Assembly (NCBI GenBank): GCA_016801885.1
Contig: CM028886.1
Location: 15,252,366 to 15,316,365 of the forward strand
Reading direction: 5' to 3'
DNA: 64,000 bases
From: Toxotes chatareus
Lineage: Eukaryota > Chordata > Actinopteri > Toxotidae
Positions within the stretch are counted from its first letter, which is position 1. Each line of letters opens with the position of its first letter. Below are positions 35,501-48,800 of the stretch, piece by piece. The notes beneath the pieces are model-generated. The model worked only from the letters and a program-made list of their open reading frames with translations. It did no database searches and had not been told where the DNA came from. A program made the position numbers and the translations under genes.

Positions 35501-36855
35501 AATAATATGCTGTTCACATGGATAGCTATAACAGGGAATTTAAGTTGCCACCTTTAGAGGGTGACAAAAATTTTGCCATTAGACTCATTCTTACTGATTC
35601 CAACATGAATTCTTACTGTGATTGATGTTTCAAATTCAACAGTTTTTAGAGTTTTGTTTTGAACCAAAAGTTTAGCCAATAATGTCTGTTAGATGTTCAC
35701 CCACCTGCCCCCCCTCAAATAGTATTGCAATATCTAGTCAATGTTTGGTCACATGCCTTGACTTCTTCACTTAAAACAATGTGCCAGTGTTAACGCTGAT
35801 GTTAAAGGAGGAGGCTGGCAATATTATACACTTTCGTTATTGTGAACAAATCCCACGAAAGGACCAAAACCAACAATAATTTTATCCCACTAACAGGTAT
35901 TGCTTATGTAACCAAATTCTGATAAAATGTATGCCTTTTGTATGGCTCCATTGTTGTACAAAAACCATTAGAAACACATTAATGTGACACACTGTTTCAC
36001 CAGGTGACATGTTCCCTCAGTATAACGAATGCACGCGCACACGGCCACACACACATACACATACAGTGTAGTTTATTTGGATTTATCAGTCCATCATGCC
36101 CTGTAGACAAAATTATATACATATCCACCGTTTCCTCCCGCTCTAGTAAGTTTTGCTAAAAACTAGAGCATCCAGCTTTTTAAGAGAATTAATTTGCCAT
36201 TTTCAGAAATGAAACTATGTGTTTGTGACCTGCTTTTAAAGTATTACATCTTCCATAGGAACAATTGGTCTGAGTTCCACAGACTGGGTAGAGAAAGTAG
36301 TAAGAAATGGCCCAATGGATTGTTGGTTTTGGACTTTTCGTGGGGTGTGTTGACTATAGGAAAAAAAGAGAATAATACTGGGCTTATCCTGCAATGCATT
36401 TAGCATTCCGCATAGTTAATGCATTATGTTTCTGCAAAATTGTGGTGCCACTGATCCTCGATCAGGATCAGCAGCCCTGAAGGTAGTTTTAAAGTACTTC
36501 TTAGCCTTTTTATTGTTTTTGCTTGTTATTGTAAATTTGCCATAATCAAGGTTATTATGTTAAATTATGATGATCATAACAACCAGTGTTTTGTTTTTGA
36601 GGAATTGTTTCGGAGGTTGCTTAAAGAATTTTTCTTTCCTTTGCGACTTGCTTGCTGCTCTCTAGGCTGCGGCTCCACGAGGGGAAGGTGATCAAGGATC
36701 GGCGGCACCACCTGCGAACTTACCCGAACTGCTTTGTGGCCAAGGAGCTCATTGACTGGCTCATCGAACACAAGGAGGCCTCAGATCGAGACACGGCCAT
36801 CAAGATCATGCAGAAACTTCTAGACCAGAGCATCATTCACCATGGTAAGTCTGAG

Positions 36856-36890
<35 letters not shown>

Positions 36891-39800
36891 TCTCTTTCTT
36901 TCTGTCTTGACATTTTCTGGGAATGATCGTGCCTTTTAATGGATGACTTTCCCTGTCTCTAAGCCAGTTTGACTCCACGTAGCGTCTCACTACCTGCTTC
37001 ACATTTGACCAGACACTGAAGACAGAGACAGAAGTAGCTGGCTGCCTCTTTCTCTTTAGTTGATGTTTAGACAAAGCCAACTCGATATTAACTTATCCCA
37101 ACCGTAGACGGATGATTTAAGGATGTTTAGATTTTAGTGACTGCTTTGTAAAAACATAATCAAATTTCCCAAGCTCCCCTTACAAGATGCTTTTGTTTGT
37201 ACTATATTTGACAATAATAAATTATCCTCAGCACATACTGCCCATAACCTCAAATGACCCGTTTGTGTGTGTGTCTGTTTTCAGTGTGTGACGAGCACCG
37301 AGAATTCAAAGACATGAAGTTGTTTTACCGCTTCCGTAAGGACGACGGAACGTTCCCGTTGGACAGTGAAGCCAAGGTCTTCATGAGGGGCCAGAGGATA
37401 TATGAGAAGTATGTATGCACATACAGACACACAGAACACAACACAGATAAACGCTCCGATTTCTATTCTTTATACTGCAACTGCTAAAAGGATTGAAAGG
37501 AATGAAGTTGTTTTTGGTCGATTATTTGTTTTCTTGCCAAGGGTTAGATGAGGAGATTGACATCGCTGTCATGCCTGTAGGGTAATCATTAAATTGAAGC
37601 TGGCAGCTGGTTAGCTTAGCTTAGCATAAAGACTTTAATATAATGCATAACTTTGTCTAGTCTGATAAAAACATTAGCAGCTGTTGATTAATAGCTAGTG
37701 TGCTTCAGTTGTTAAAAAACAGTGGCATGGTGTTTTTCGTGACTCATAGCAACAATGAAAAACATCATGCTAATGTGTATTGATCAAGGATGTTTACTGT
37801 CATATCTCTTTAATTCCTTACATTCCTTCAGGTGCATCCCTCCATTACATTACTGCTCTCTGTGGGTTTTACTGTGATGTGCTGATATAAACAAAGATTG
37901 TTTCCAAGACATAATGTGTATCTCCCCAGAGATGGTAGTGGTTTCAGCCTGCTGATATGATGAACAGTGAACTATCACCACATTATCTGATGCTGTTGAA
38001 ACTTTTGAAGCTTCACGGCCACTTGGCAAGCTGCGGAACATACCATGCCTGTATTTCCTGCCTTCCTCTCTGCGTCTCTTTGTGGGAGTCACTGGCATGC
38101 TCCGCGGCATGCTGAGAGAGAATGTCAGCCACCAGTATTAATTTTTAGAAAATTTGTCTTGTTTAGATGAGAGTGCACAAGATTGAGCTTAACTGGTTTT
38201 TAACAACGATAAAAGCCTGCTGGAAGTGGAAAATCAGAGGAAATTGGAAGCATTTTGATAAGAGATGACTCAGAACATTTGTTCAGAGACTGGACTTAAA
38301 GGAGGGCAGAGGACACTACTAATGGGAATGTTTTTGTTTGTCATCACTTCTGTACCCACCATGCTGTTTTTCCAACAGCCATGAGACTAATTGTTTCTAT
38401 AGTAACACCGAAGTCTTCCTCTGTGTGTCTCCACTTGTTTCTCTGGGGGTTTATTGGTGACATATCTAGAATTTTGAGTTTGCACACACACATACAGACA
38501 CACACACACACATACACACACAGTCTCGATGTCTTTTTTCGGACAAAACACACACAGCCTTACTACCCTTCCCTTTCATACATCCTGCCAGTCACATGAG
38601 CAAGCAGTATTTCTGTGCCTCTCTTAACACATACGCAGTGACACACTCTTATAAACAGAGACCTATTTTCCATGTCTTTTTCTTTGACAACACACACACA
38701 CACACACGGCAGTTGCATAAGAGGAAGAAATAGTCCAAGGGGAGACATCTGTCGTCTCAACTCTCAAAGCTATGTGTTTATGTAATCACCATGGTGCAGC
38801 CTAAGACACACACACGCACACACACATAAACACACGTGCACACACACACAAACACCCCTCAAGCTTGCACTGGTGGTTTCTCGCTTGTGACCCAGAGTAG
38901 CTTCAAGATTACACTTACGGCACAAGTAATAGTCCGGCAGAATAAAAAAAAAAAACCCATGATGTCTTATTCTCTTGTGTCTGAGTGCAAAGTGCAAATA
39001 CCTCCCACTCAGGAAGGACTGTTGTTTGTGCTCATAATTGTACGCCTACATATGCCTTGGTTTTTTGGTAACTACTTTGCTCTTTGTGCAACATTAGTAG
39101 TTTTGTTAAATCAGAGACCTTCTGACCTTGGTGTATGTCAGTGCGGACTTAAAAACCTCTTTTTACCCATGTTAGCATCGTGGCTCCTCAGGTCAAAGTT
39201 TTCACTTATCCTGTGAAATATCTTAACATTTTCTACAGACCAAATTTTGTCTAGGTATTCGTGGATACCCAAGGATGAATCCTATTGGCTTTGGTGGTCC
39301 CCCTCTAGGGTCACCTTGAGGTTCAGATTTGTGGTGAACATGGAAAACATTATTTCTGTTTAACATCAGCATGTTAGCATTGTCAGTGTGAGCATGCTGG
39401 TGTTAGGATTTTGCTGTGTGCAACCTGGCAAAGCTGCTACAGTGACTGAAGCCTTTCAGTCTTGTTTTAAAGTGAACTGGATATTTTTTCAGTTTTATGG
39501 AGTCTGGGTGATCAACATATTGTTGTCAGTGTTTTCTGCCGTGAATTTATTGCTTGTTGACATAAGTGGATTTGAAAGTTTTTTTGACATGCAGAATCTA
39601 AAATGGGTTTTAAGACAGTAAATAAGCTGTGGAATTGGTAGAAAAGTGGTTCACTCACTCACTCACTGCAGTAGCTGGTGAAGCAGGACAGCATGGTCAT
39701 GGTCAGGTTGGTTTGAGGATTCTGGTTTGGCTCCAGTAAGAACTTATGTAAAAATGCAGTAACATGTCATCACCTCTTTGTGTTCTTTCTGGCAAGGACA

Positions 39801-42800
39801 TTAACACTAGACTGTCCCTACATGCTGCACAAACTCCATGACCGTACCAGTCTGTTACGTCAAGTACCCTACCCTAAAGCCAGTTCCATCTAATTTTTCC
39901 ATTGGAAAAATAAACAGCTCCCACACATTGATCTCTGATGTTGTCGATTGTCAAATCAACATACACAAAGTCCAATAAACAAAGCAGAGGAAGAGATTTC
40001 AAACAGTTGTTTTGACAGCAGTTCCTACGTGACAGGGTTAGTCAGAGAGGAGAATGCTTTACAGGCCCTTTAAAGCATTGTTCGTCATGTGGACTGTTTA
40101 CGTGTCTGTGTATGTATGTGTGCGTGCGTGTGCGCTGTAGATTCTGGTTGAATTCCATATACATGATTTAGTCCTGGTCATATTGAAAATATAATATATT
40201 CAAAAATTATCTGTTGAATAAACAAATTCAAACACTTTATTTTTTTCTTCACTTTAATCTTAATCTGAAGTTGATTCACCAAGCATGAACGCACTGTCTT
40301 GCACCCACTCACATTCACACCAACAGTTTTTTTTTCTGTTATCTGCTCAGCTGTGGCTTATGAGCCTTGCTGAAAGGCACCTCAGCAGCACCAGTGAATC
40401 AAAACTTTTCAGTGCGATTTAGACTTTACACTTTCCTATTCAGTCTGAGTTTACTCAATGACTTCAGGCACAGGGAACTTTCATCGCTATGTAGTGTTTG
40501 AGTTTTATTCGCAGTACCTGCTGAACGACTTCACAATTCAAACACAAGTTCTGCAGGTACTTCTCACCTGTCATTTGCACATGTCTTTTTTGTATGTTTG
40601 TGCATCTGTGTTTGCTGCATCAGTGTGTACTTTACTGCATGTGAAAGAGTGAAAGAGATAAACAATGCTGCAAATTGGTGCCGTGGGTCTTTTCAAGGCT
40701 AGACGAGACAACAGTTTAAAACAGCAAGGAATCCCTCTGTCACCACAGTCCTTGAAAGGACCATGCTGGTGGTTTTGCTTATTTTAGCCCATAAACTGTA
40801 ATTTTTCTTTACTTTACATTACCGGTGACCATGTGTCTACATTCCAGACATCCATCACACTTAACATCTGTTCTGTTTTTCTTTTCTGTCAGATGCATAA
40901 ATGCTGCTAGGTCAAGAAAGGGGAAAACAACCTTTCATTCCTAAGCAAGCACTATTTTATAGACATAAATCTTGATAAGTACAGTAAAGTTATCATTCAT
41001 TTGTTGTTCCATGAGGTTGCTGCTTGGCGCCTTTGGAGACTGTAACTGAGATTAAAGCCTATGTGAGTACAATACGTTTGATATGGGAAAGTTATGTCAA
41101 TAAAGGTTCAGAACTCACTGGGTTTACAGTACATGCATGCTGGGTAGTTTGTCTAACATAAATACGTACAGTAGGAGTCATTTAGCTGTGAAGTTTCCAC
41201 AAAGCAGCCAAAAAGGGCAGGTGAAGTGAGGAAATATGTTTGCATTCTGAGATATTGGTCATGTAGGAAAGAGCAACCAACGTGGTCTCAGTTTTCTAAA
41301 TTAGGGTTCTGAATTAAGCACAGTATTCTTTTTTCATACATTTTTAATATTTTCCCCCAGAGACTTCAGCCAATGCTGAGACCAAACCCACAAGCAAATT
41401 GCCATAAACAGGAAAAAAAAAAAATCATTCAGAGTATACCCACACTTGGCCACAGTTAATGTTGTAATACTCAATAATACTGAGCTGTGGGCGTCTCTTG
41501 GGCGAGCAAATGAAAATATATTTTGCGCTGATGACATTTTAATTTTGGCTCTTAATGTGCTGTTTAGTTACTCCTTGACATGATTTAGAGAAAAGTGATT
41601 GATTGTAACTTCATGTACTCCATGTCAGCTACATTTAGAAACCACTTAGGTTCTGTGTTAAATAGTTAAAGGAAAAACCTAAGAAAAAAACCCACTTTAA
41701 TCTACCTCCATAAAATCCATATCCGCATCCAGGTCAGGGAAGCTCACCTCGTCCCACTTGAAGTTATCTGTTATCCATACACAATCTACTGTACTACGTG
41801 TATAGTACTCAAGATGCTGTTATTCAAAGCACTGTGCTTTACTTCGAGTAAAGAATTTTGAGTCAATCCCTTTGAGCTAACATAACATGATCTGTTGACT
41901 TAACTTGTTTAAATGGATTAAAGGGCATTATGTACACAGTCAGGTTTTATGGAACATTATGTCCAGTTCTTTCAACATGTGTATTATGATGTTGGCTGCC
42001 AATGTGGGCCATAGATGTTGTCCTACTAAATTTGCTAATTCATCAAAATGTGACATCTTAACAAGACTTTTGTTCTGCAGTGTGCTGACTTTACATAGCT
42101 GAAGGACTTAAGCAGTCCTGGGCGTGCACCTCAGATCATTTATCTTAAATACCCAGTTCTGGGCTGAAATTTGAAGAATACGGTGTCACACTGGGACCAA
42201 GTTTAATGACAGTATAATTCTTCTTTTGGCATGTGGGCTGGTGGCTTGCTCTGGATCATCAGTCATAGTTTAATGAACCAGACTGAAGGGACGGTACAGG
42301 CAGGAAGGACTGAAAAGAATCCAAGGCTTTTTGCACAGAGGAGGCTTTTTACAGGCTGTACCAGATTTAGGTTTCATTTAGTTTAATTTCACATATTATG
42401 ATCCCTAATTAGCTTAATCAAACCAGACACAGTTTTTCCTGGGCCCTACTGGTTTTGCTACTATTCTGTAAGTTGTTTGTTCTTCTCTGGACTGTTAAAC
42501 AATGGATGAACTTATGGCTTGTCCATAGCAGAATAGCCTCGCCTGCTTCATACACGGCCACAATCATTTAATACTATACACAGTGTGGATTAATTACGTA
42601 CACAGGGCTGGTCATCTTTTTTTTCTGATCATGGATAAAAGAAGCAATGATGGCTTTTGGTTTCAAGTGTGAAACAAACATCAGTCTCTGTGTCAAAGTC
42701 CCGCGTTTTGACTTCGTTGATCTTTATATTGCGCCACATGACTTCCTCCTTTGCTCCTGTCATAAACTATGGGAGGTAATAACCTGCTTGCACAGATGAC

Positions 42801-45800
42801 CTGTTGGGACTTTTATTTATTTATTTAACAGGAGGCCAGTCTCACTTACTCACCTTCTCGCTGAGACGTAGATGAGATGATCAATGCCTTTATAGTGTAT
42901 ATACAAAGCTGGAGGCAGCAGCCATCTGCTTCTTCTTCGCATATAGATTGGAAACATGGGTTTCCATGTTAACCTGGCTCTGTCCAAAGGTGGCCAGATT
43001 TGCTTACCTGCACCTCTTAAGCAGGTGTTTTGTACGTGTGGGAAAATTTTGTTACCTTTGGACAGAACCAGACTATCTGCTTTACTCTGCTTCATGTTTT
43101 TATGCTAAGCTAAGCTCTAACAGTCTCGTCTGCCTGTAGCTTCATACTTACCATACAGACATGAGAGTGGCATCAGTCTTCTCATCTAACTCTTGTCAAG
43201 AAAGTGAATGAGCACATCTCCCAAAATGTCAACCTATTACTTTGATCCGTCATCTATCATCCTTTTGACTGGAGAGTCATATTTATTTCTTGACTGACCG
43301 ACTAATCTTGTAGATACGTGTGAAAAAAATGCGTGACAGGGGCTCAAATTAATAAGGTTTTAAAGATTAATCTGTTGTCTTTTGTCCTGTTTTGACTGAC
43401 CTAATAAGGTTGGTGGTTGTTAAAGTTTCCTAGCCAGGAGCCTAAATCTCTCAGGCTATGGGATGTGTCTGTTGGTGCAAATGTTCAGTGTCTTTATCTG
43501 ACAGCTTTTTAGTATTCCATAATTTCAGTTCATAAAATTTTCTTAGCAGCTCCACAAATTTTCAAGCTTCTATTGCATCGATGAAGTATATCTGTGTGTG
43601 TTACACTGTTAGGTGTGTAGAGTTGATAGTTTAGTGAGTGATTGATAGCCATTAAAACAAAGTGTGGGAATATAATTTGTGCCAACAAAAATGTGGAAGA
43701 CTCAGCGTCTCCCTCCCTTTGATGGCACAGTTCATTGCTAGCTCATGTTCAGACATGTACGCATGTACCATAGAAAGCTTATTGTTCCTTATGAACACTG
43801 CAGGGCTGTTTTTATATTGTTTGAAAGTTCAGGTGACAGTGTTTGGGTGTGAGTGACGGGTGTGAATGTGTTTTTACCAGAGAAGCATAGGGAGAGAGTC
43901 AGCAATTTTGTTCTGTGCATGTGTGTACTTGCTCGTCTTTGCTTGTGTGAGTGTGTGCGTCATCTGGTGCCATCCAGAAGAGATCACACCGTTTATTTAA
44001 TGTAATCCTTTGATATAGACTATTATAGAATTACACACATCAATAAAGAAAACATCAGTTGCTAGTTAGCCAATGTGAAATCATATTCACTATAACAGAT
44101 TATTATTTGAGCTTTTACGTCCATCTTGGCCGAGTCCACAAAGTCAAACCTCCATTTATTGCCAGTGAAGCAGATCTAGAAAGTTTCTCTTGTTGTAATT
44201 ACCTTGTCATCGAGCTAATCTGATCAGTAGTTTTGGTGCATTAGGTTCTACGAATAACATGAATTTAGTTTTAAAATTCGCTCTCAGTTCCTCCACTTAT
44301 GTGGCTGAAGTGCTAATCCAGTGTGACAGCGTTACAGTGTAGTATTTGTGCATTTTGACTGTGCAGATTACAGAGTGGAGAAATGGGCAGAGCTGCTGGT
44401 TTTGAAGATGAAGAATGTTGCTGTGAGCTCGCATTTTTTGACATCAGCGAGGAATGTACTGTGTGTAACACTACAACAGTATGTAAGCCACACCAGTCGT
44501 TAAATATGCATTGTTGCTAAATATGCTAAATTTATACAAAATAGAAATAGGAATGGATTCTAATTGCTGTATTTATCTGTAATTCCTACAAAATTCAATC
44601 TCTAACTTCACCCCACCATTGTTGGAGGAGGTCACTGCCTTTTAGGCTTTGTGTTTGGGTTAGATTGCTTCTGTAATGCAATGTTCTAAGGTTATGCAAA
44701 ATCAAAGTAACAGAAGTTCACATTTTTCTCTCCACAGGCTGATGAACACAGAGAACAACCTTTTACAGAGCAGAGAGGAGGAGGGCGGGACATTTGAGCG
44801 TACGTTGGTAGCCTCAGAGTTCATTGATTGGCTGCTGCAGGAGGGGGAGATGGCGACCAGGGAGGAGGCAGAGCAGCTGGGACGGAGGCTTCTTGAACAT
44901 GGCATCATTCAGCACGGTGAGGAGCGTGGGGCAACTGCAGACTGCCCAATGAAAATTTTGTTTTAGCATTTTAACTGCCTACAGTATCAAGCAACACCAG
45001 CACCACCCGGTTTTTATAAAGACAACTTTAATCAGAGTTTATGTCATTTAATATATTCAAACAATCTCTAAGGTTTCAAAACTTTTAAATATTTTTTGTG
45101 TCTGCTTAAACCTGCTTCAGGGGGCATAAAGTCTGACTGGAAGTCATGGTATTGACAGATTGATGGTCTGTGAATGACCCTTGCTGACAGTAAAGCTAGT
45201 AGCCCCTGTAAGTAGTCCCAGCTCACCTATACATGATCCTGTCAGAGAGTTCTACTCTATGCTACAGACTGAATCTGATACAGCTCCCCTTTAACCTGGG
45301 GACCTTGCCATTTATAGCGCTGTGCTACCTTTGCTTGGCTCTTGTATGCCATGCAACCTGATAACTGTTGTAGATTTATAGTATGTTTACAGCCCTGTTT
45401 GCACACTGAAACACACCCTTTTGACTGATTTGAAAAAATAAGTCCTTGGCCAAGTCATGTAGGGTTCAGTCTAGTTCTACACTTTTCTATTAAAAAATAT
45501 AAAAAAAAACTCCTCTTGTCCTCACACCTAAAAGCAGATGGGAAACTGGAAACTTTAAAAATGGAAACTTTGTAAGTGCAGCACCCATTCTTGTCCAAAC
45601 CGATTACAGCTCACCTTTGGGCTTCCAGTCATTCTGAACTGACCGTCATTATAGCCTCACACTGCTTGAGACCAGTCTTGATTCCCTGTGTCTCTTATGC
45701 CTGACCTGACCTGGCTCAGGGCTATGTCTTAGAGAGAGTAGAGTTACAAAATATCTAGTAATAAACGTGAGGAAAATGTGACCTGAATGCCTGAGGCTTC

Positions 45801-48800
45801 AAGCGGTCAATGAGTTCAACAAGGCCGGGAACCAGGTTGTCATTCTCTAATGCTCTGGGCACATGACAGTTTTTACGTTTGACGTTTTGTTTAAAATTGG
45901 ACCTGGATCCTGAATGAGTTTTTGTTGGGTCACCACATGACATGAAATTCTATTCGATGCTGATGTCTGTCCCTCACACCCGTGTCTGATTAAGTTAGAC
46001 TGTGTATGACTTATAACCTAAATCACATGGCCGTAGTGCTGGAGTTTTTTTTTTTTTCCATTCATACACATAATGCAGATTTCACCATATGATAGATGAT
46101 AGTTGTGCATGCTAAACATTTGTTCAGTCTTTCAAAAAACACACTAGAATAAATCATAAGTTGGGCCATTGAACATGTACAGTATAGCCTTGAACACAGC
46201 TGGGTTCTGTCATTTTGAACCACTCCGCTGTGGATTACGTACTGTGTATGGCCATAAAGGAACAATACATCATAAAAAATACCACTGCTGGACATTATGG
46301 TTGCCAGAATTTTTTTTAAATAGTTTTAAACAGAGAGGAAATTATTCCCCATAGAAGAAAGTGAATAAAGAAAGATAAAGAGACAATTTATCATGTGATG
46401 AAGAGCAGAGTGAAAGTGATTTCTGCTCTCAGTCCCTGTCTTTGCTCCTGCTTGTCTTCCTCTGCCTGATTGCCCCCATCACACAGTAGGCCCATCTGCT
46501 CTCTCTCACTTCCTCTCTAAAGAGCTGTAACAGAGCTGAGCATCTCCAGGGTATGAGGAATGTGGTGTTCTTCAACACACACAAACACACACACACTGCA
46601 GCACTGTGTGTTGTCACTTCGCTTCGTTAATGTAATACAGAGCCTGATCTGCTTCCCGCTGGCCTCACAGAGACTTCATAGTGTCATCCTCCCTGTGGAA
46701 GTTACTTCACCAGTTAAATGGATAATGTATGGACTTTTCACTTTACATATTTCTATACACCATTTTGCTACAGTTGGGTAGATAATTAAAAATGATTAAG
46801 TGTGATAAATGTGTTTACAGGCCCTCAGTTCTTATTAGAAACACATTTTAAAAAGAACAGATAATGAGGTAACTAGCTAGTCTGCATTCCTGCTCTGCTC
46901 TGCTGGGCAGCAGTCACACATTCATAAATGTAATGTATAGGGGACAAGTCTGGATGGATCCACATTGTGTTCAGTCAGTATGCTTACTGTGGGACAGCAT
47001 GGCAGTTGTTTTTCTGTATTATACAGAAAATTCCACACAAAGAGACGGCTTTAAAACAGCTTCTATGTTGCAGATAATGTACATAAGCAAATTAAGAAAA
47101 TAAATCAGGTAAGCGGTCAGAGTAAGGTTGCTGTATCACTGTGCCAAAGGCATTAGGCCAAATGCAGGCTGGGTAAGGCTTTATAAATGTTTAAACTGAG
47201 ACCTCTTGTGCTGTTAGACCTTCCTAACTGAACAAGAGAAACCACATTTCAGTTTCAGTACAGTAGTTTAGTCTGTTTATTAGTGTAAATCATGCTAAAC
47301 ATGTTTTTTATCACTCATAATAAAAAGGACTTTGTGAGGTTGACAATAGCTTTAACATGTGAACTGACCACAAGTCCAGTGTGTTTCGTTTTATGCTGTA
47401 GGCTGTTGTTAACTTCAACCATAGTGGAAGAATATTTTAATGCATTACACCAACACAATACATAACTTTAAAGGAGATATGTGGAGGAAATATGTATTTC
47501 TACTATGTTTAAAGTCAGACTTTGCAACTTTTGAAAGAAAGGTTGGTAACATTCGCTACTATTGACTACTGTTTTTATACATACAGGTCAAGCTTTACAA
47601 CTTTATTTATTCTTACTAGTGCAACATAGTCTAACGACAGACATCACGGGCAGCAGGAAATTATGGTATTTTTAAAAAAATTATTTCACTGATTCTTCAG
47701 AATTAGAGTCAGGGCTGTGATTGGTGTTTAGATCTGCACATCCTGGTGAGGGAGTTTGGATGTGAAGGAACTGGAACTGGTGCTGTAGAGGCCAAACTGA
47801 GGTCAAGAAATGCTAATGAGCAATACACTATACAAGATGGGTTGTTTTATTTTGGAGGGAAGTGTGTTGATTTAAATTTGATTAGTTCCTCTGTATGAAT
47901 GGGCCTAATGAGTCATGTAGAAATTATATTATAGCTCAGCCTCTCATGAAAATGATCCAGTTTAAATACAGCTTAAAGGAAACGTAGTCTCACTGATTAA
48001 ATTTACACAACCAGACAGGGAACTGGGTTTCTAGTGAATGTAACTGGTTGGTTGATTGGCTTGCTTGTATTTTGTTTGTGAATTATGATGATAAGTGTAG
48101 TGATTAAAAAAAAAAAAAAAATGTATTTCATTCATCATTTTGGACATGGACATAAATCATCAGCAAAGTAGTTACCACAAGTGTCGGAAATGTCAATCCA
48201 TTTTCTCATGCTATTCATCTCTCTAGCTTTTTTCATACTTAAGATGTATCGAGAAGAGATGGACAAGCCAAGATTTTTTTAGATTAGTGAATATCCATCA
48301 TTTCATATGGTGAAGTTTCACTTGTCTTTTCTTTGGCTTAACAAAACTTATTTATCTTCTTCATGTTCATTTTCTTTGTCATTAGTCACCAACAAGCATC
48401 ACTTTGTCGACGGGCCCCTCCTCTACCAGTTCAGGATGAATTTCCGGCGACGACGGCGATTAATCGAACTTCTTCACGAGCGTGGCCGCAGCATCCCGGA
48501 GAGCCACGACAGCCCCTTCTGCCTCCGCAAGCAGAACTCAGATGGAGGCAACACCAGTTTCCTCTCAGGTAAATACTCTACCACACACTGTGCATTCAAA
48601 GTAACTGGATTCACAGTCATAGCATGTTGTACTGTACCAAGCAGCCACAAGAGTCAGTTTAATATCTTTGTGTTTTAGACTGTTGGACAGATAAAAGTTG
48701 GGATGGGTATTTTTCAATTTTTTTTGATATTTCAATGAAAACTTTCACTGTGGTGCTACTGTGTGTTCATCTCTTCATTGAACTCGTTTTTTTTTCTTGT

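Larger units (their letters stand above)
32600..36665 (+). other. deptor: DEPTOR intron 1
   Basis: A 4.07-kb intron holding two interspersed-repeat stretches (33795-34132 and about 35803-36405) and short GT/CA runs near 33578-33597 and 34155-34170. No gene is seen. Confidence 0.75.
37409..44737 (+). other. deptor: DEPTOR intron 3
   Basis: The longest intron (7.3 kb). It holds a truncated foldback element (37539-37632), CA runs at 38485-38523, 38691-38707 and 38804-38855, a repeat copy at 39213-39418 and a complete foldback element at about 42805-43232. No gene is recognised. Confidence 0.75.

Noticed and set aside
36652..36939. 95-codon open frame containing DEP1 sequence
   Set aside because: It is DEPTOR exon 2 read through its donor at 36845 into a (TG)n tract; the intron part is not coding.
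40050..40085. AATGCTTTA...TAAAGCATT inverted repeat
   Set aside because: Only nine base pairs, within chance expectation for a 64-kb AT-rich window.
48307..48678. 123-codon open frame around DEPTOR exon 5
   Set aside because: Upstream of 48386 and downstream of 48568 it is intron. Only the middle is coding, bounded by good splice sites.
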